DNA from: Dinochytrium kinnereticum
Lineage: Eukaryota > Chytridiomycota > Chytridiomycetes > Chytridiales > Chytridiaceae
DNA: 64,000 nt
Direction: 5' to 3'
Assembly: GCA_027604005.1 (NCBI GenBank)
Contig: JADGJT010000050.1
Span: 10,675 to 74,674 of the forward strand
The notes under the pieces are model-generated. The model worked only from the letters and a program-made list of their open reading frames with translations, made no database searches and had not been told where the DNA came from. Numbering within the stretch: the stretch's first letter is position 1; each line of letters opens with the position of its first letter. A program made the position numbers and the translations under genes. Positions 23,220 to 34,261 of this stretch are shown here, piece by piece.

Positions 23220-26200
23220 ATGGAGCAATCACCTGCTCCGCCCCCTCCTGAGATGGCGGCCATGCCAGTGGAAGGGAGAGACTCCATCACTGGCTCCATG
23301 CTGCGTATCTTCCAAAACTCGGTGGTTGATCAGCAGATCCTGTCGACTTACGATGCCCTTGTTCAGGGAGACGAGCTGTCCAAAGTCCTTATCCTTTACA
23401 CGGGAGGCACAATCGGTAACAACGAGCTTCGCCTTGAAACAAAATCGATTCATGACATTGGTTGGGTGAAGGCGTTAACCACCTGTTCCTGGGCAAATGA
23501 TCAGGCATGAAGAACATGTCACAGCATGGATACACTCCTGTTCCTGGATTCCTCTCCGAAGTCCTCTCAAGCATGCGCAGGTTCCACGATCCAGAGGCCT
23601 ATAAGAACATGAAGCCCAGCAGCAGTAACAACAATAACACTTCTGGAGGCGGATGGACCAACGTTCTTGGGCCTATCAATGCTGCCAACGATCCTTCACG
23701 CTCCCTGTTTAGCCCCGTCAACTTACCGCTCAAGTACGTTTATCTGAATGAGAACTTTGAGTCGACGGTAGAGGATGCGACGGATCGCGTGGTTCCTCCT
23801 GATGAGCCGTCTGTTTTTATTAACGGGACACCGATTATGAGGTCGCGTCTTCCTGCTATGATCACGCCAGTCAGTCTCTATGGGAAGAGGATTAAGTTCT
23901 CTATTCTGGAGTATCAACCACTTATGGACTCATCCAACATGAGTACGATCTTGTTTGATTGTTTTTTCGTGACTTTCTTTGGTTTCTCTGTTCTTGGTGT
24001 TTAACTCAATCTTTTTTCTTTTTCTTCTCCTTTTTTGCGTCTTAGCTATGAAGGACTGGGTCAAGATTGCTACAGATATTGAAGTCAATTACTCACTTTA
24101 TGATGCTTTCTTGATTCTGCATGGTACCGACACGATGGCTTACACCGCCAGCGCCTTATCATTCATGTTGGAGGATCTTGGCAAAACAGTTATACTTACT
24201 GGATCGCAGGTATTCAAGCTGCTCCCTTACTCCCTTTTGATATAAGAATTTGCTATCACATCACAGTTCCTTTATCTGACCGTTCCTTGGTCTAATAGGT
24301 ACCCCTTGCTGAGGTCCGTAACGACGCTGTCGAAAATCTTCTTGGTGCACTCACCATCGCGGGACATTTCATCATTCCCGAGGTCACCCTTTTCTTTTCC
24401 CATAAGCTGTACCGAGGTAATCGTTCCTCCAAGGTAAACGCCTTCGACCTGAACGCCTTTGATTCACCAAATTTCCGACCACTCGTTTCCGTTGGTATAA
24501 ATATCGGTAAGTGCTTTTTTAATTACCTCTCATCTAACCATGAGCTTTCAAAAAATAAAAAAAAGACGTCAACTGGTCGGAGGTTTGCCGCCCCACGACC
24601 ATCGCAAAGTTCCGCGCAGAGAAACGCCTTAACCCCTCCGTCGCCGCCCTTCGACTGTTCCCGGGAATCACAGAAGCCACCGTGAGAGCCTTTTTGGGAC
24701 CGTCGATCCAGGGTGTCGTTTTGGAGACATTTGGAAGTGGGAATGCTCCAAATAATCGGCCTGAACTTTTGCAGGCGCTTAGAGAGGCGAGCGATCGGGG
24801 AGTTGTGATTGTGAATTGTACGCAGTGTAGGAAGGGGATTGTGACGGATTTGTATGAGACTGGGAAGGCGCTTTTGAGGTGAGAGAAGTTTTTTTTCCTT
24901 CTCTTGTTTGGCGATGGCTTTCGGGGAGTGGGCGGGGCTGAGTTTGTATTTTTTTCTATTACTTTCGGCTATTGTATCTACTCTATTCTAGCCCAGCTGA
25001 TCTGATCCTTTCTTCAAAACCTATAGCATCGGCGTTGTTCCTGGAAGCGATATGACAACCGAGGTTAGTATAATACCTATACGCTAGCCGAACTCGATAC
25101 TAATCAGTCATCTACTTTCAGTGCGCATTGACCAAACTGAGCTATCTCCTTGGTAAAGGTTATCCCCCCGAAAAATGTCGAGACTTGATAAGACAAAATC
25201 TTCGCGGTGAGCTTACAGTCCTGAGCGCCAAGCCTCGTTTCACCCACGGCCAACGTTCCCACAGTCTCGTCCAATCGGTGCTATCTATCTTGGGTGGATC
25301 CAACCTGGCCGCTACACCTCTATCGGCTATCATGGACATGCAGGCGCTTGATAGTGCAGACCCAGCATCTTTGGAGAGGGTGTTGGTGCCGATGTTGCTT
25401 TGCAATGCTTGCCGGATTGGCGATTTGGAGGGATTGAGGGTCGTTGCTAAGGAGTATGATACTATGGTTAGTCAAGCTGATTATGATGGGAGGACGCCGT
25501 TGCATATTGCGGCATCGGAGCATCAGGTGGAGGCGGTTAAAATTGTAGGTTTCCTTACTATTTTGATGGATTATCTTGTTTGTTCACTTTCATTGATGGA
25601 GGATCGCTAAATATATTCATCGCAGCTTCTTTCCCACGGGGCTAATGTTCACGTGCGTGATCGATACGGTCATTCCCCTCTCTACGACGCCGTTCGGAGT
25701 CGGTTCAAGGACGTTGCCTCCGTCTTGCGCGAAGCTGGAGCCCATTTCGCAGAGGAGGAGGGGAGTGACGTTGCTTCCGTTTTGGCGAGGTATTACGCGT
25801 CACGAGCTGCTTTTTTTTTTTTCTTTTTTTCATGCTTTTTCGTCTCTTTTTCTTCTTCTTCATCTCCTTCTTTGCGGCTGTTATGGCTTTTCTCTAACGT
25901 ATTCTGCATTTAATAGTGCCGCGTCTGATGGTGATCTTGAACTATTTAGCATCGTCGTCGACTGCGGTTTTGACGTTAACTGTCCTTGGCTGGATGGTCG
26001 AACTGCTCTTCATCTGGTATGCCCCTTTGAACAAACAAAAAAACATAACCCATACACTCACCTTATGAGTTAACTTTCCTTAACCAAACTCCCCGACAGG
26101 CCGTACTCCGCAAACGTCTCAACATTGTGTCGTTCTGCGTTCAACACTCTGAGCGCGTCCTAAAGACAAAGGCTCAGGCGGATGTTTCCCTTGGCACTCA

Positions 26201-26333
26201 AATCGAGATACGGTTGGATTCTAGGGATAATTTTGGAAGCACGCCTCTGGACCTCGCCATTGCTCTGAGGTGGGAGGAGGGGATAGCTTGCCTTGAAAGT
26301 GGAATTGAAATGTTGGCAAAGGCCAAGTGTTGA
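23220..26333 (+). CDS. ASPG: 60-kDa lysophospholipase/L-asparaginase with C-terminal ankyrin repeats
   Basis: Type I asparaginase fused to ankyrin repeats, the architecture of animal ASPG, which hydrolyses asparagine and has lysophospholipase activity. Ten exons: 23220-23415, 23505-23942, 24046-24209, 24299-24506, 24566-24878, 25027-25063, 25122-25544, 25626-25789, 25917-26016, 26100-26333 (2277 nt, 758 residues). Catalytic signatures: VLILYTGGTIG at about 56-66 (first Thr nucleophile) and ILHGTDTMAYTASALSFML at about 235-253; also VILTGSQ, VPLAEVRNDAVENLLGAL and ETFGSGNAPNN. Ankyrin repeats occupy about 490-720 (DGRTPLHIAASEHQVEAV, RYGHSPLYDAV, DGRTALHL, NFGSTPLDLAIAL). It is longer than human ASPG (573) because of a Ser/Asn-rich insert after exon 2 and a longer linker. 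No signal peptide, so likely cytosolic. Confidence 0.94.
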
Positions 26334-26797
26334 TGAGGGGGTATTCAGTATTTTTATTATTATTTAAATAAAAGGTAGAGCGGGGGCTCCATAAGTTATT
26401 TTATATTCATGTTTGATAATATACAGCAGATAAGGTCAAAGGAATATGAGCAGCCTGAGAATTATTGCTTATAACCAACCACTAAAGCTTGCCACTGCTA
26501 TGGTCTTATCGGACCTTGTTGATATCAATCTTGCTTATGACGGTCATATATTTCAGTGTATTTTTTCAACAGGTTCGAAACGAAACAAAACAAAAGCATT
26601 TGTTCTACTCAAATCTCCCATGAAGCTTCAACTGCCCTCCCCCCCCCGCCTTTCCCTTAGTGCTAGAAAGATGTAAACCAAAAAGCAAAACAAAACCATA
26701 ACCGCATCCCCATTTCAAGAGATATCAAGAAACAAGGTTCATGACGAACCGAAAAACAAAAACGGGAAGAAAGAAATATGCATAAAGCACATGCCAC
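26334..26797. other. Intergenic region between two convergent 3' ends
   Basis: About 460 A/T-rich bases. An AATAAA hexamer at 26367-26372, 34 nt after the asparaginase stop, is the probable polyadenylation signal. The rest would be the 3' UTR of the minus-strand carrier gene. No coding support. Confidence 0.45.
26367..26372 (+). terminator. Probable polyadenylation signal of the asparaginase gene
   Basis: Canonical AATAAA placed 34 nt after the stop codon in an A/T-rich 3' flank. Confidence 0.5.
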
Positions 26798-28492
26798 TCA
26801 AATCAGCCACTCCTCGTTCTCGCGAAGCTCTTGGAATGCGAACCTAACCACCTCGCTAGCATATCTCGCCCAGAACCCGCGGTAAAGCGAGGCAATCCCT
26901 TGCCAGTACTTGCCCAGCCTCTGAAAGCTCCCCTTTTTGACCCGCCTCGGGGTCTCAGAGGGCAGGTCATAGAGATCCTGCCAGTCGCCAGCTCCCGATG
27001 GGTTAAACGTCTCAAGATTCGTCCGCCTACTAGAGGCAGCCGCGGCGCTCTTTGCCCTGTTCGCTTTTCTCCTTCTTCGATGCTGCGGTCCTTCCTCAGT
27101 GATGATACCGTAAATAGCCGCCCAGATCCCAGAGTAAACCTTGGGCGCCATCTCAATAGACGCCCTGAAAGGCTGAGACGCCTCACCTGCAACCCGCATC
27201 CCACCCCTCAGTTTTTGAACCTGAAGTCTCTTCCTTGCCATCTCAAAAGGAGAGACGATTCCAACCTCGACGGCCATGAAAAGAAGGACGGCAAACTTGT
27301 GGAGGACTGGATTGAAGTCAGGGTTTAGGCCAAGATCATCACTGATGATTCTTGATGAGAGAACACGGAGGAGAGATCGGACGCCGTGGAGGACGACTGT
27401 GGGGAGCAGATGCTGGGATCCGTAGAGGGCTCCTAAGCCACCGCCTTCCTCTGCTGTGATAGCTGCAAAGGCATGGACGGGGCCGTAGTACCTTTTGTGG
27501 GCATGCACCGAAGTCTGGACGATGAGGCTAACCACAGAGATTAGTTATTTGTGGGATAAAAGCATGAAGCAAAGATGTCTCACCGAGTCCGAATCAGCTC
27601 CAATGGACTCAGCGTGCCTCCAACGACCATGTGGCTAAGAACATGCGTAACCGGATGGGAATCGTCATAAACGTCCAAAGCATCATTCAGAGCCTCCTCT
27701 AGCGCCGGCTGCATGTAAAGAAAGAGGCCATTGTAGATGAAGGCGGTGAGATGGCCTGCAAAAATAAGGAAAAGAAAAGAGGGAGTCAGGAACGAAGCTG
27801 CTGCATGGTGTGCCAACAACTCACCTTTCAACAGAGCCAGCCAGCCCTCACCCTCACTTTCAACAACATCCCGAACATTGTCCCAGACGCCACCGTTCAG
27901 GATGGGGATCTTAGATATCGGCCCCGTAGATGTGGTTCCTGGATGTATCGTCTCATAGGCTGCAAGCTCCGAGTCGGCCTCCTTCATTGACATACAGTGT
28001 GTTAAAATCATCCTGCATACATACAAGTGGCAGCATGGTAGATGCAAAGACACCTCAAGACGGGAGCAATGAGAGGGAAAAAGATAAAAGACTAACCGAA
28101 TCCTCTTCCTTTCGTTGGTATTGCACCTCCGCCAACGTCTCAACGACAATCAGCGGCGAAGACACCAATGAATAAACATACGATTCGAGCAGGTGGGTGG
28201 CGAAATCCGGACCCTCCTTATCAGCGAGCAGCCCGTGCAACTGTGCCGGTGATCGCATCATTTGAGACGCTGATGATGCTGCGGACGAAGGCGGAGAAGA
28301 GTGGTTGGTGGCGGAGGAGGAGTAGGTGGAGGAATAACCGGACGACGACGACGGCGATGAAGGCTTTGGATCAGACGACGACGAGGTCAACGAGATGGTG
28401 TAAGGATCCACCTTTGATTGAGACGATGATCCCCCAAAGAAGGTGATGGGGTCTGCCTTGCTCAGGACGAACTTGACGATGCCGTCCGCCAT
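26798..28492 (-). CDS. UGO1: Ugo1/SLC25A46-like mitochondrial outer-membrane carrier
   Basis: Degenerate mitochondrial-carrier protein; Ugo1 links Fzo1 and Mgm1 in mitochondrial fusion in yeast. Four minus-strand exons: 28492-28097, 27981-27825, 27755-27584, 27527-26798 (1455 nt, 484 residues; yeast Ugo1 is 502). After a Ser-rich N-terminus come SPLIVVETLAEVQYQ, then carrier-like repeats with PxE/D-type signatures: TLSPLELIRTRL, and GIVSPFEMARKRLQVQKLRG, followed by GIWAAIYGIITEEGP. It ends ASLYRGFWARYASEVVRFAF. These relics of PX[DE]XX[KR] motifs with a long charged linker fit Ugo1/SLC25A46 better than a transporting carrier. The exon 1/2 junction uses the acceptor GTCAATGAAG because earlier AGs break the frame. 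It lies 300 bp downstream of the DUF726 gene on the same strand. Confidence 0.82.
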
Positions 28493-28790
28493 CGTTTCGA
28501 GTGGCAAAAATCTCTTTTACCTTTTTTCTGGTGACGGGGCCAAAATGGCTCACTGCACATGGACGCGCCTGCAACGACGTGACGCATGGCGTCCATTGCT
28601 AGCCATGACGCGTGAGGAAGCGCTGGAAGTGTTGCTTTGGGCCGTTGTTACGGAAATTCAGTGGCAAAAGATAGATAAGTTCACATACGGATGAATGGAA
28701 TGAGTATTGCAGAAGCCATTCAAACGAGGCATCGAAACAAAGATGAATGCCAATCCGAAGCTATCACAAGCTCTCTCAAAAGAAAGTTAC

Positions 28791-31700
28791 TCATATGTCC
28801 TCCATCTCTACCTCCACTGCCCCTAACAACCCAATCTCAGACTCCCCTCTCTCCATAGACTTCTCCTCCTCTGCTCTCCTCGCATTCAAGATTGGCAGAG
28901 CCCCCATACTCGACACCATATCAGCGCCCGTCGCAATGTCGGACGAGCTTGACGAAGCAGATATCACAGGGCCCTGGTACCCGTCCCACCTTACCACTGG
29001 GCCGTCTCTCTTCCGCGTGTCAATACCGTCGGGCACTTCCTCTTTAACGGCTGTGGAGACTGTTGCAGGGGATGGATATGGCGCCAGAGGGTCAATATGC
29101 TTTAACGGGGGAGAGGTGATGATATCTAGAGCTGGTTTGAAGGCCGACAGTGCGTGTGGAGTCGTCCCAATATCACCTAGGCTCTCATTGCTACCCTGCC
29201 GCTTAAAGGGCCTTAACGAAGCTTCTTCAATCTTCTCTTCAACCTGAACAGCGGTGGTCGGCTTATCTACGTGAGGCGACCAGATCGGCGGAGGAGGAAG
29301 TAAGGGAATGTTGGTGGCCTCGGGTTCTGTAGGACGGATGACGAGGGGAGGGAGGGTTGACACTATCTCTCGAGGCTCCCAGTACTTCTCCATAATAGTT
29401 TTAATGTTCTCGGCCTCGCTCGCGTCTTCCTCTGGTGTGGACAGGGGATTTTCTGATGAGTTTTTAGCCGCTGAAGACGGCACAGTGCACTCTGATTGAG
29501 CTACTGGCGCGGTCTCTTTTCTTCTACCAAAGAACCAAAACGACTTTTTCTTGGGCTCCTTTTCCACTGGCTTTTGTATCTCTACCGCTTTCTCGACACC
29601 AGCTGGTTGTGGGGATAGGCTTGGTTTCGAAGGGAGGTTTTCCGATCTCACAGTTCCTTCTTCCCCCTTACCCAATGCAACTTCCTCCTCCTCTTCCTCT
29701 TCGAACTCCTCCTTATCAACTAGAAAGCCACAATGCTTCAGTACCTTAGGCAAGCCAGCCCGATATTCCAAATGACCTTGCACGATTCCATCCAAGCAAA
29801 CATTCTCAACACCGTCGACATTTAACACAGGTCGAAGCCCAGGGACATCTCTCCAAGCTGCGGCAGAGCTCGTTCGATAAAGTACTCCGAGAATCCAGTC
29901 GTTTGTAAGGTACCCATTTACAATCCGACCTGACACCACGCTAGAGATCAGCTTCCATTCTTTAGCGTTTGAGATAACGGGACAGCCAAAGAGGTAGACT
30001 TCCTCAATGAGGCCATGACCACCCCGTTTCTGGAGCTCCAGAAGGCAGTAGTAGATCACTCGGGCGCCGAGAGAGAAACCGATAAGGGTTACGGGGCGGC
30101 CCTCTTGGACATTCGACATAAGGGTATCGGCGAGAACCTGCGGGTTATGTAGGAAAAGTGTGTCAACACGTACAGCAGAACTATTAACGACGGAGAAAAA
30201 GAAAACCACAGTGAAAAACAGCAACTGGAAAATACAACAAAGGAACGTACATTCCCCGCCTTCTTCGCCTTAACTAACCCGACAGCCCAAGGATTATCCA
30301 ACCAACCACTCAATTTCAACATCCAAAGCGGCCCCGTCAACCCCGCCATCAAAGCCGGCAACAGAAACGTCTGTATCCCCTGCTGAATAAGAAACCCTGT
30401 CACCTCTCCCACAAGCATCTTCATAGCAGACCCCAACTCCCTTAACGCGTTCGTCTCCCACACCAATGCGTATTGGTCCCCATGAACCCCAGGAGTGAGT
30501 GTGGAGAACGGGAGCGTGAAGTCGTCTTCGGGGTTGCGAGTAGTCACCCAGCCTGCCACGGTTATGAGGACGTTGAGCTGTTTAGGGGAGGGGAGAGGGG
30601 CTTCCTTAGGGGGTTGGGTAGTGGCTTCGATGGCACTGGGAGGGAGAGCATGGTTGTGGATCGATTCTTTAGAGAAATCGGGAGGCCCGGTAGGATTGTC
30701 GCTTGGATTCCAAGCTCCGTCTGAGAAGCAGTCTGAGGTATCGCGTGCTTCGTCGGACGAGGTGGTGACGAGTTCCTATAATGACAGTGTATCAGTCCAA
30801 AACCAATAAATCTCCTCTAAAACGATTAAAGCAATTCAAAAGGTACCTCATCTCTACCAACAGCACTCTCACCAACAGCACTCTCACTCCCTTGTCTGGA
30901 ACGTTCCCAAATCAGACTTCCGCTCGCTTTCACCCCTCCCATTCCCTCAACCTTATCCTTGTCTTCGTCACCCTTCAAAAGCCCAGCATTCCTACCAGGA
31001 GAGTTAACAGGCTTCCCCTCAAGGTCTACCAGGTCATGAAACACCTCTGCCGTCCCCGCATCCGACGTCCCAGCCCCATACTCACGATGTGTTAAAGTCG
31101 ACGCACGACTGCGACCGACTTCAGGGTTAGATTCAAGCTTCACATCTACAACCGGAACGCCCAAAGCTGGCGGATCTTCTTCTTCTTCCTCCTTTTTTAA
31201 CCCGGAGGTAGCTAATGGATTAGATGGCCCATCTTCGTTCAGACGCTTCCACTTCGCTCGACGGGATCTTCGGCGTTGCTTTTCTTCAACACGCTTTTTG
31301 GCGTTGGATTCAATAGAGAGGAGGGCGTCGGTAAGGGATCGAAACTCAAATTCAGATATACCGCGGGTTCTGCGGAGCATTTTGAAACCAGACATGCCTA
31401 TATGGTGGTAAACATAGTGGAATATAAATATATATCAGCCCTTTCTGTATACAGTCAAGAGGAGGAGGGTGGTAGGATACTATAGGGCTTAATGAATATT
31501 GAAAGTATCAAACCTCCGCCGGTAACAGCTCCAGATGTTGCGATAATGGCTATGCCAGTTGTTCCACCCATAAACGCTCCAACACCTACACCACCGCTCA
31601 CGCCTGCCATGGTCAATGCAGCACCTATACCTGTGGCGATGAGAGGAGCAGCCAGACCAGCGGTGACACCGACGACTGCACCGCCAGCTAAATAACATAA

Positions 31701-33212
31701 TCAGCCATAAGATTGCAAACAGCGAATATTTAACAAAGAGATAACTTCGTTTTCTCGAAAAAAAATTGGAGAAACACCAGGGCAAGAACGAATCTCATGC
31801 CAACGCCTACCCAATGTCGCAACTCCAAGGGCTAGCCACCGACCCCGCAAATCACGTCGATTGCGTTCCGTCACAGCGACTCCAGAATGCTCTACTATCC
31901 CCAAATCATCGGTGACCCTGATCCTCTCAGCGACGGCCCTTTCAAGATCCACCACGTCCCTCACAAATGGCACGCCAAGGTGTACGGAAAGATTTCGAAG
32001 GAGGGTTCGGGACCGCGCGTCGTATTGACCGTCCATAAGGTTAAGCAGAAATAGGTGGGTCAGAATCGTGTATCGAACGTCCAAGAGAGGAGTGATGGGT
32101 GCTTGAGCCGGCGTATCTTGATCAGCAAGAGCGGTAGCGCGTTCGGCATCCTGCACCAACGTTCTCGCGACATCCTCTGGTTTGACACCATGTTCGACAA
32201 GCTGACGAATCATGGCTCGCTCCTCACTTGAGAGGTCTAAAGATGCGTAGAGTCGTTCCATGTGAGCATCAAACCAGATCTCGTGGGAGTGAAGGGCGGC
32301 GGAAGTGGCTGGGAGTTTGGGGGTGAGCTCGTCATGGATGGCGAGGAGGTAGCAGAGACCGACGTAGGCGATTTTCTGGGAGTCTGTTAGAGTGTTCTGG
32401 ATACGATGGATGTGGTCTGACTTTGAGGTCGATTCCTCCGATGCTAGGATTGCGGAGGGGAGGGAGATGCGCCTGGGAGTTGTAGGAAAGGCTGTGAGGT
32501 TTGGCGGGGCGACTCGCAATGCTTTCTCTTTGGAGGTGTGATCGACTTTGGGTAAAGATTTTAAGGGCGCTTCGGATACGGAAGGTCTTGCAGATGGAGC
32601 TGTGCTTGGTCCATGAAAGGCTGTTGACGCTGTGCTCTCTCGAATGGCTGCACCAGCTCCGTCACCACCATCATCCACATTCGACCTGTCAGCGACACCC
32701 TCCAACGACGCCACAGACGGCTTCCTGATCACTCTGGATGTGATCATCACAACCGCCGCCGCCTCATCGTCGTCCCCGAAGCCCAACGACAGCTGGTCAG
32801 AGGGCAAAGCAATGCTGTCGTGTGACTCGGGGTTGTTGCTTGAACCTTGGCTGGCGGTGTCCTCTTGCCAGGGGTTTGGGCCGTCGTCCAACGGGACGGC
32901 GATGGCTGTGGCAGGCTGATCGGACGAGGAGGTCGAGGATGCCGTATCGTCTATGAAGGGCGGTGGAGCATCGAGAACCTCCATGTCTGCATTGTCATCC
33001 ATAGCTTCATTTATTGTGGCTGTAGGTGAGGGGTCTAAGGGTATATGGCCCTTCGCCGTCGTCGCGACCGCAACTGACGCATCGTCAATGTTTAGAGCAT
33101 CGGTACTGGGAAGGTTGTCTTCCTGCGGGGAGGCCATGGCTCCGACTTGAGCGTCGTCTGTTAGTGTCGAGTTTTGGGGGTTTTCTGAATTTTGCTGGAA
33201 CTCCGACCACAT
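28791..33212 (-). CDS. TMCO4/DUF726-family alpha/beta-hydrolase membrane protein
   Basis: Five exons: 33212-31811, 31687-31514, 31397-30847, 30775-30251, 30137-28791 (3999 nt, 1332 residues), all phases closing. The N-terminal 250 residues are disordered and Ser/Asp-rich. The family core follows: YDARSRTLLRNLSVHLGVP and LRGRWLALGVATLG, then a Gly/Ala-rich membrane hairpin (GGAVVGVTAGLAAPLIATG, GVSGGVGVGAF, GTTGIAIIATSGAVTGGG) and MSGFKMLRRTRGISEFEF. Then comes the hydrolase part with NVLITVAGWVTT, YALVWETNALRELG and the nucleophile elbow TLIGFSLGARV (Ser about 906), followed by EEVYLFGCPV and WILGVLYR. The last 250 residues are acidic and Ser/Pro-rich. Members occur in ER/Golgi membranes of many eukaryotes and have no firm substrate. 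The true ATG is at 33212, since the in-frame triplet before it is GTG. Confidence 0.88.
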
Positions 33213-34261
33213 CACACCTGAGTTGCGAGGCTTCCAATGCCAACCTCTGATGCCGAACTTGCGATTCCTTACAACTGGCCGATTCAGGTTGGCTCAAGGG
33301 AAGCCTCGCTGGAATTCAACTCGAAAATTGAAGAAACGTTCTTGCCTTTACCTTATCCTTAATCGGCCAGGCGCAAGCAACGTCCATGCCCAAGTCAGCC
33401 CCGGGACAGATATTAGAACTACATCTAGTGAAAGTAGCAGATAGTATTGTACAAATGGGGGTTTGACGGGGACTTTTCAATATTCCGTCTGACGCGCATG
33501 TTGATAAAGTTGCTTTCTCAACACGAATGATGTTACCATGATCATAATCAAGCATACTTACTTGTACTGTTCCCCATCAAGGTGGAAGCCTTAACGCTGT
33601 TGGTCGTTTTCACTGGATTTTAAGTGGAAGGGTTTGGGATGTATGTGATAGTACATGAAGTACATGTAAAGAGTTCCTTCTGGTGCCCACATTTAAAGAC
33701 TAAAGAGCGATAAGCTCAGTTCACAGGTTATCTGCGATGCCGAAGTCTGCAGCGATTACCTTCTCGGCTGAACCTGCCTCCATGTCCACGCTCACGCCCT
33801 AATCCAGCTGCTTAAGGATGGCTTTTCAATGGTGGATTGCGGGAGTTACAAAAAAAATTGGAATGTGTTAACATACATGTATATGCTCCCTATGGAGGTT
33901 GAGCTGACCATCCTTGAGGTTGCTGATCTACAGCGGGCTCTGGCTCTACCCTCATGTCCCTTGAAGGTCCTCGGCATCCATCTGGAGCATGTTTGGAACC
34001 TCCTTCTGCCTCCCTGGGCTTGTAAGCAATTCGGCGCCACTGCTCCTCGTCCATATCTCCCGCTGCTGTCTTTCCCCTCCTGACTTATTCTTGCGCGCGA
34101 AGGAAAATGATTGATCCAAAACGAAACATGATGGTGCTGGATTCCGTTGCAGAACTGATTTCCGAGATGGTCTGAAGGTAAATCTGGTCATTGGCGGGCA
34201 TGGCTCCAGCTCGTTGAATAAATAGCTAGCTATCCGTTATTGACCTGAGCTAAACTGAGTG
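33213..34261. other. Divergent intergenic region between the DUF726 and CNBD2-like genes
   Basis: About 1050 bases separating two divergently transcribed genes. It should contain both promoters. A possible small two-exon gene on the minus strand (33721-34054) is listed separately. Nothing else recognised. Confidence 0.4.
33721..34054 (-). CDS. Candidate tiny two-exon protein (60 residues), unknown
   Basis: Minus strand: exon 34054-33950 begins MDEEQWRRIAYKPREAEGG, then a GTAGAG donor; exon 33798-33721 after ATTAG reads GVSVDMEAGSAEKVIAADF to a TGA. Both parts are phase 0 and together are divisible by three. The protein is acidic and without recognisable domain. The support is only frame, splice consensus and a natural-looking N-terminus, so it could be chance in a promoter region. 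Confidence 0.25.

Noticed and set aside
33721..33790. DFG-like string on the minus strand resembling a kinase activation segment
   Set aside because: No catalytic loop, glycine-rich loop or other kinase motif lies nearby; the match is three residues and chance is sufficient.
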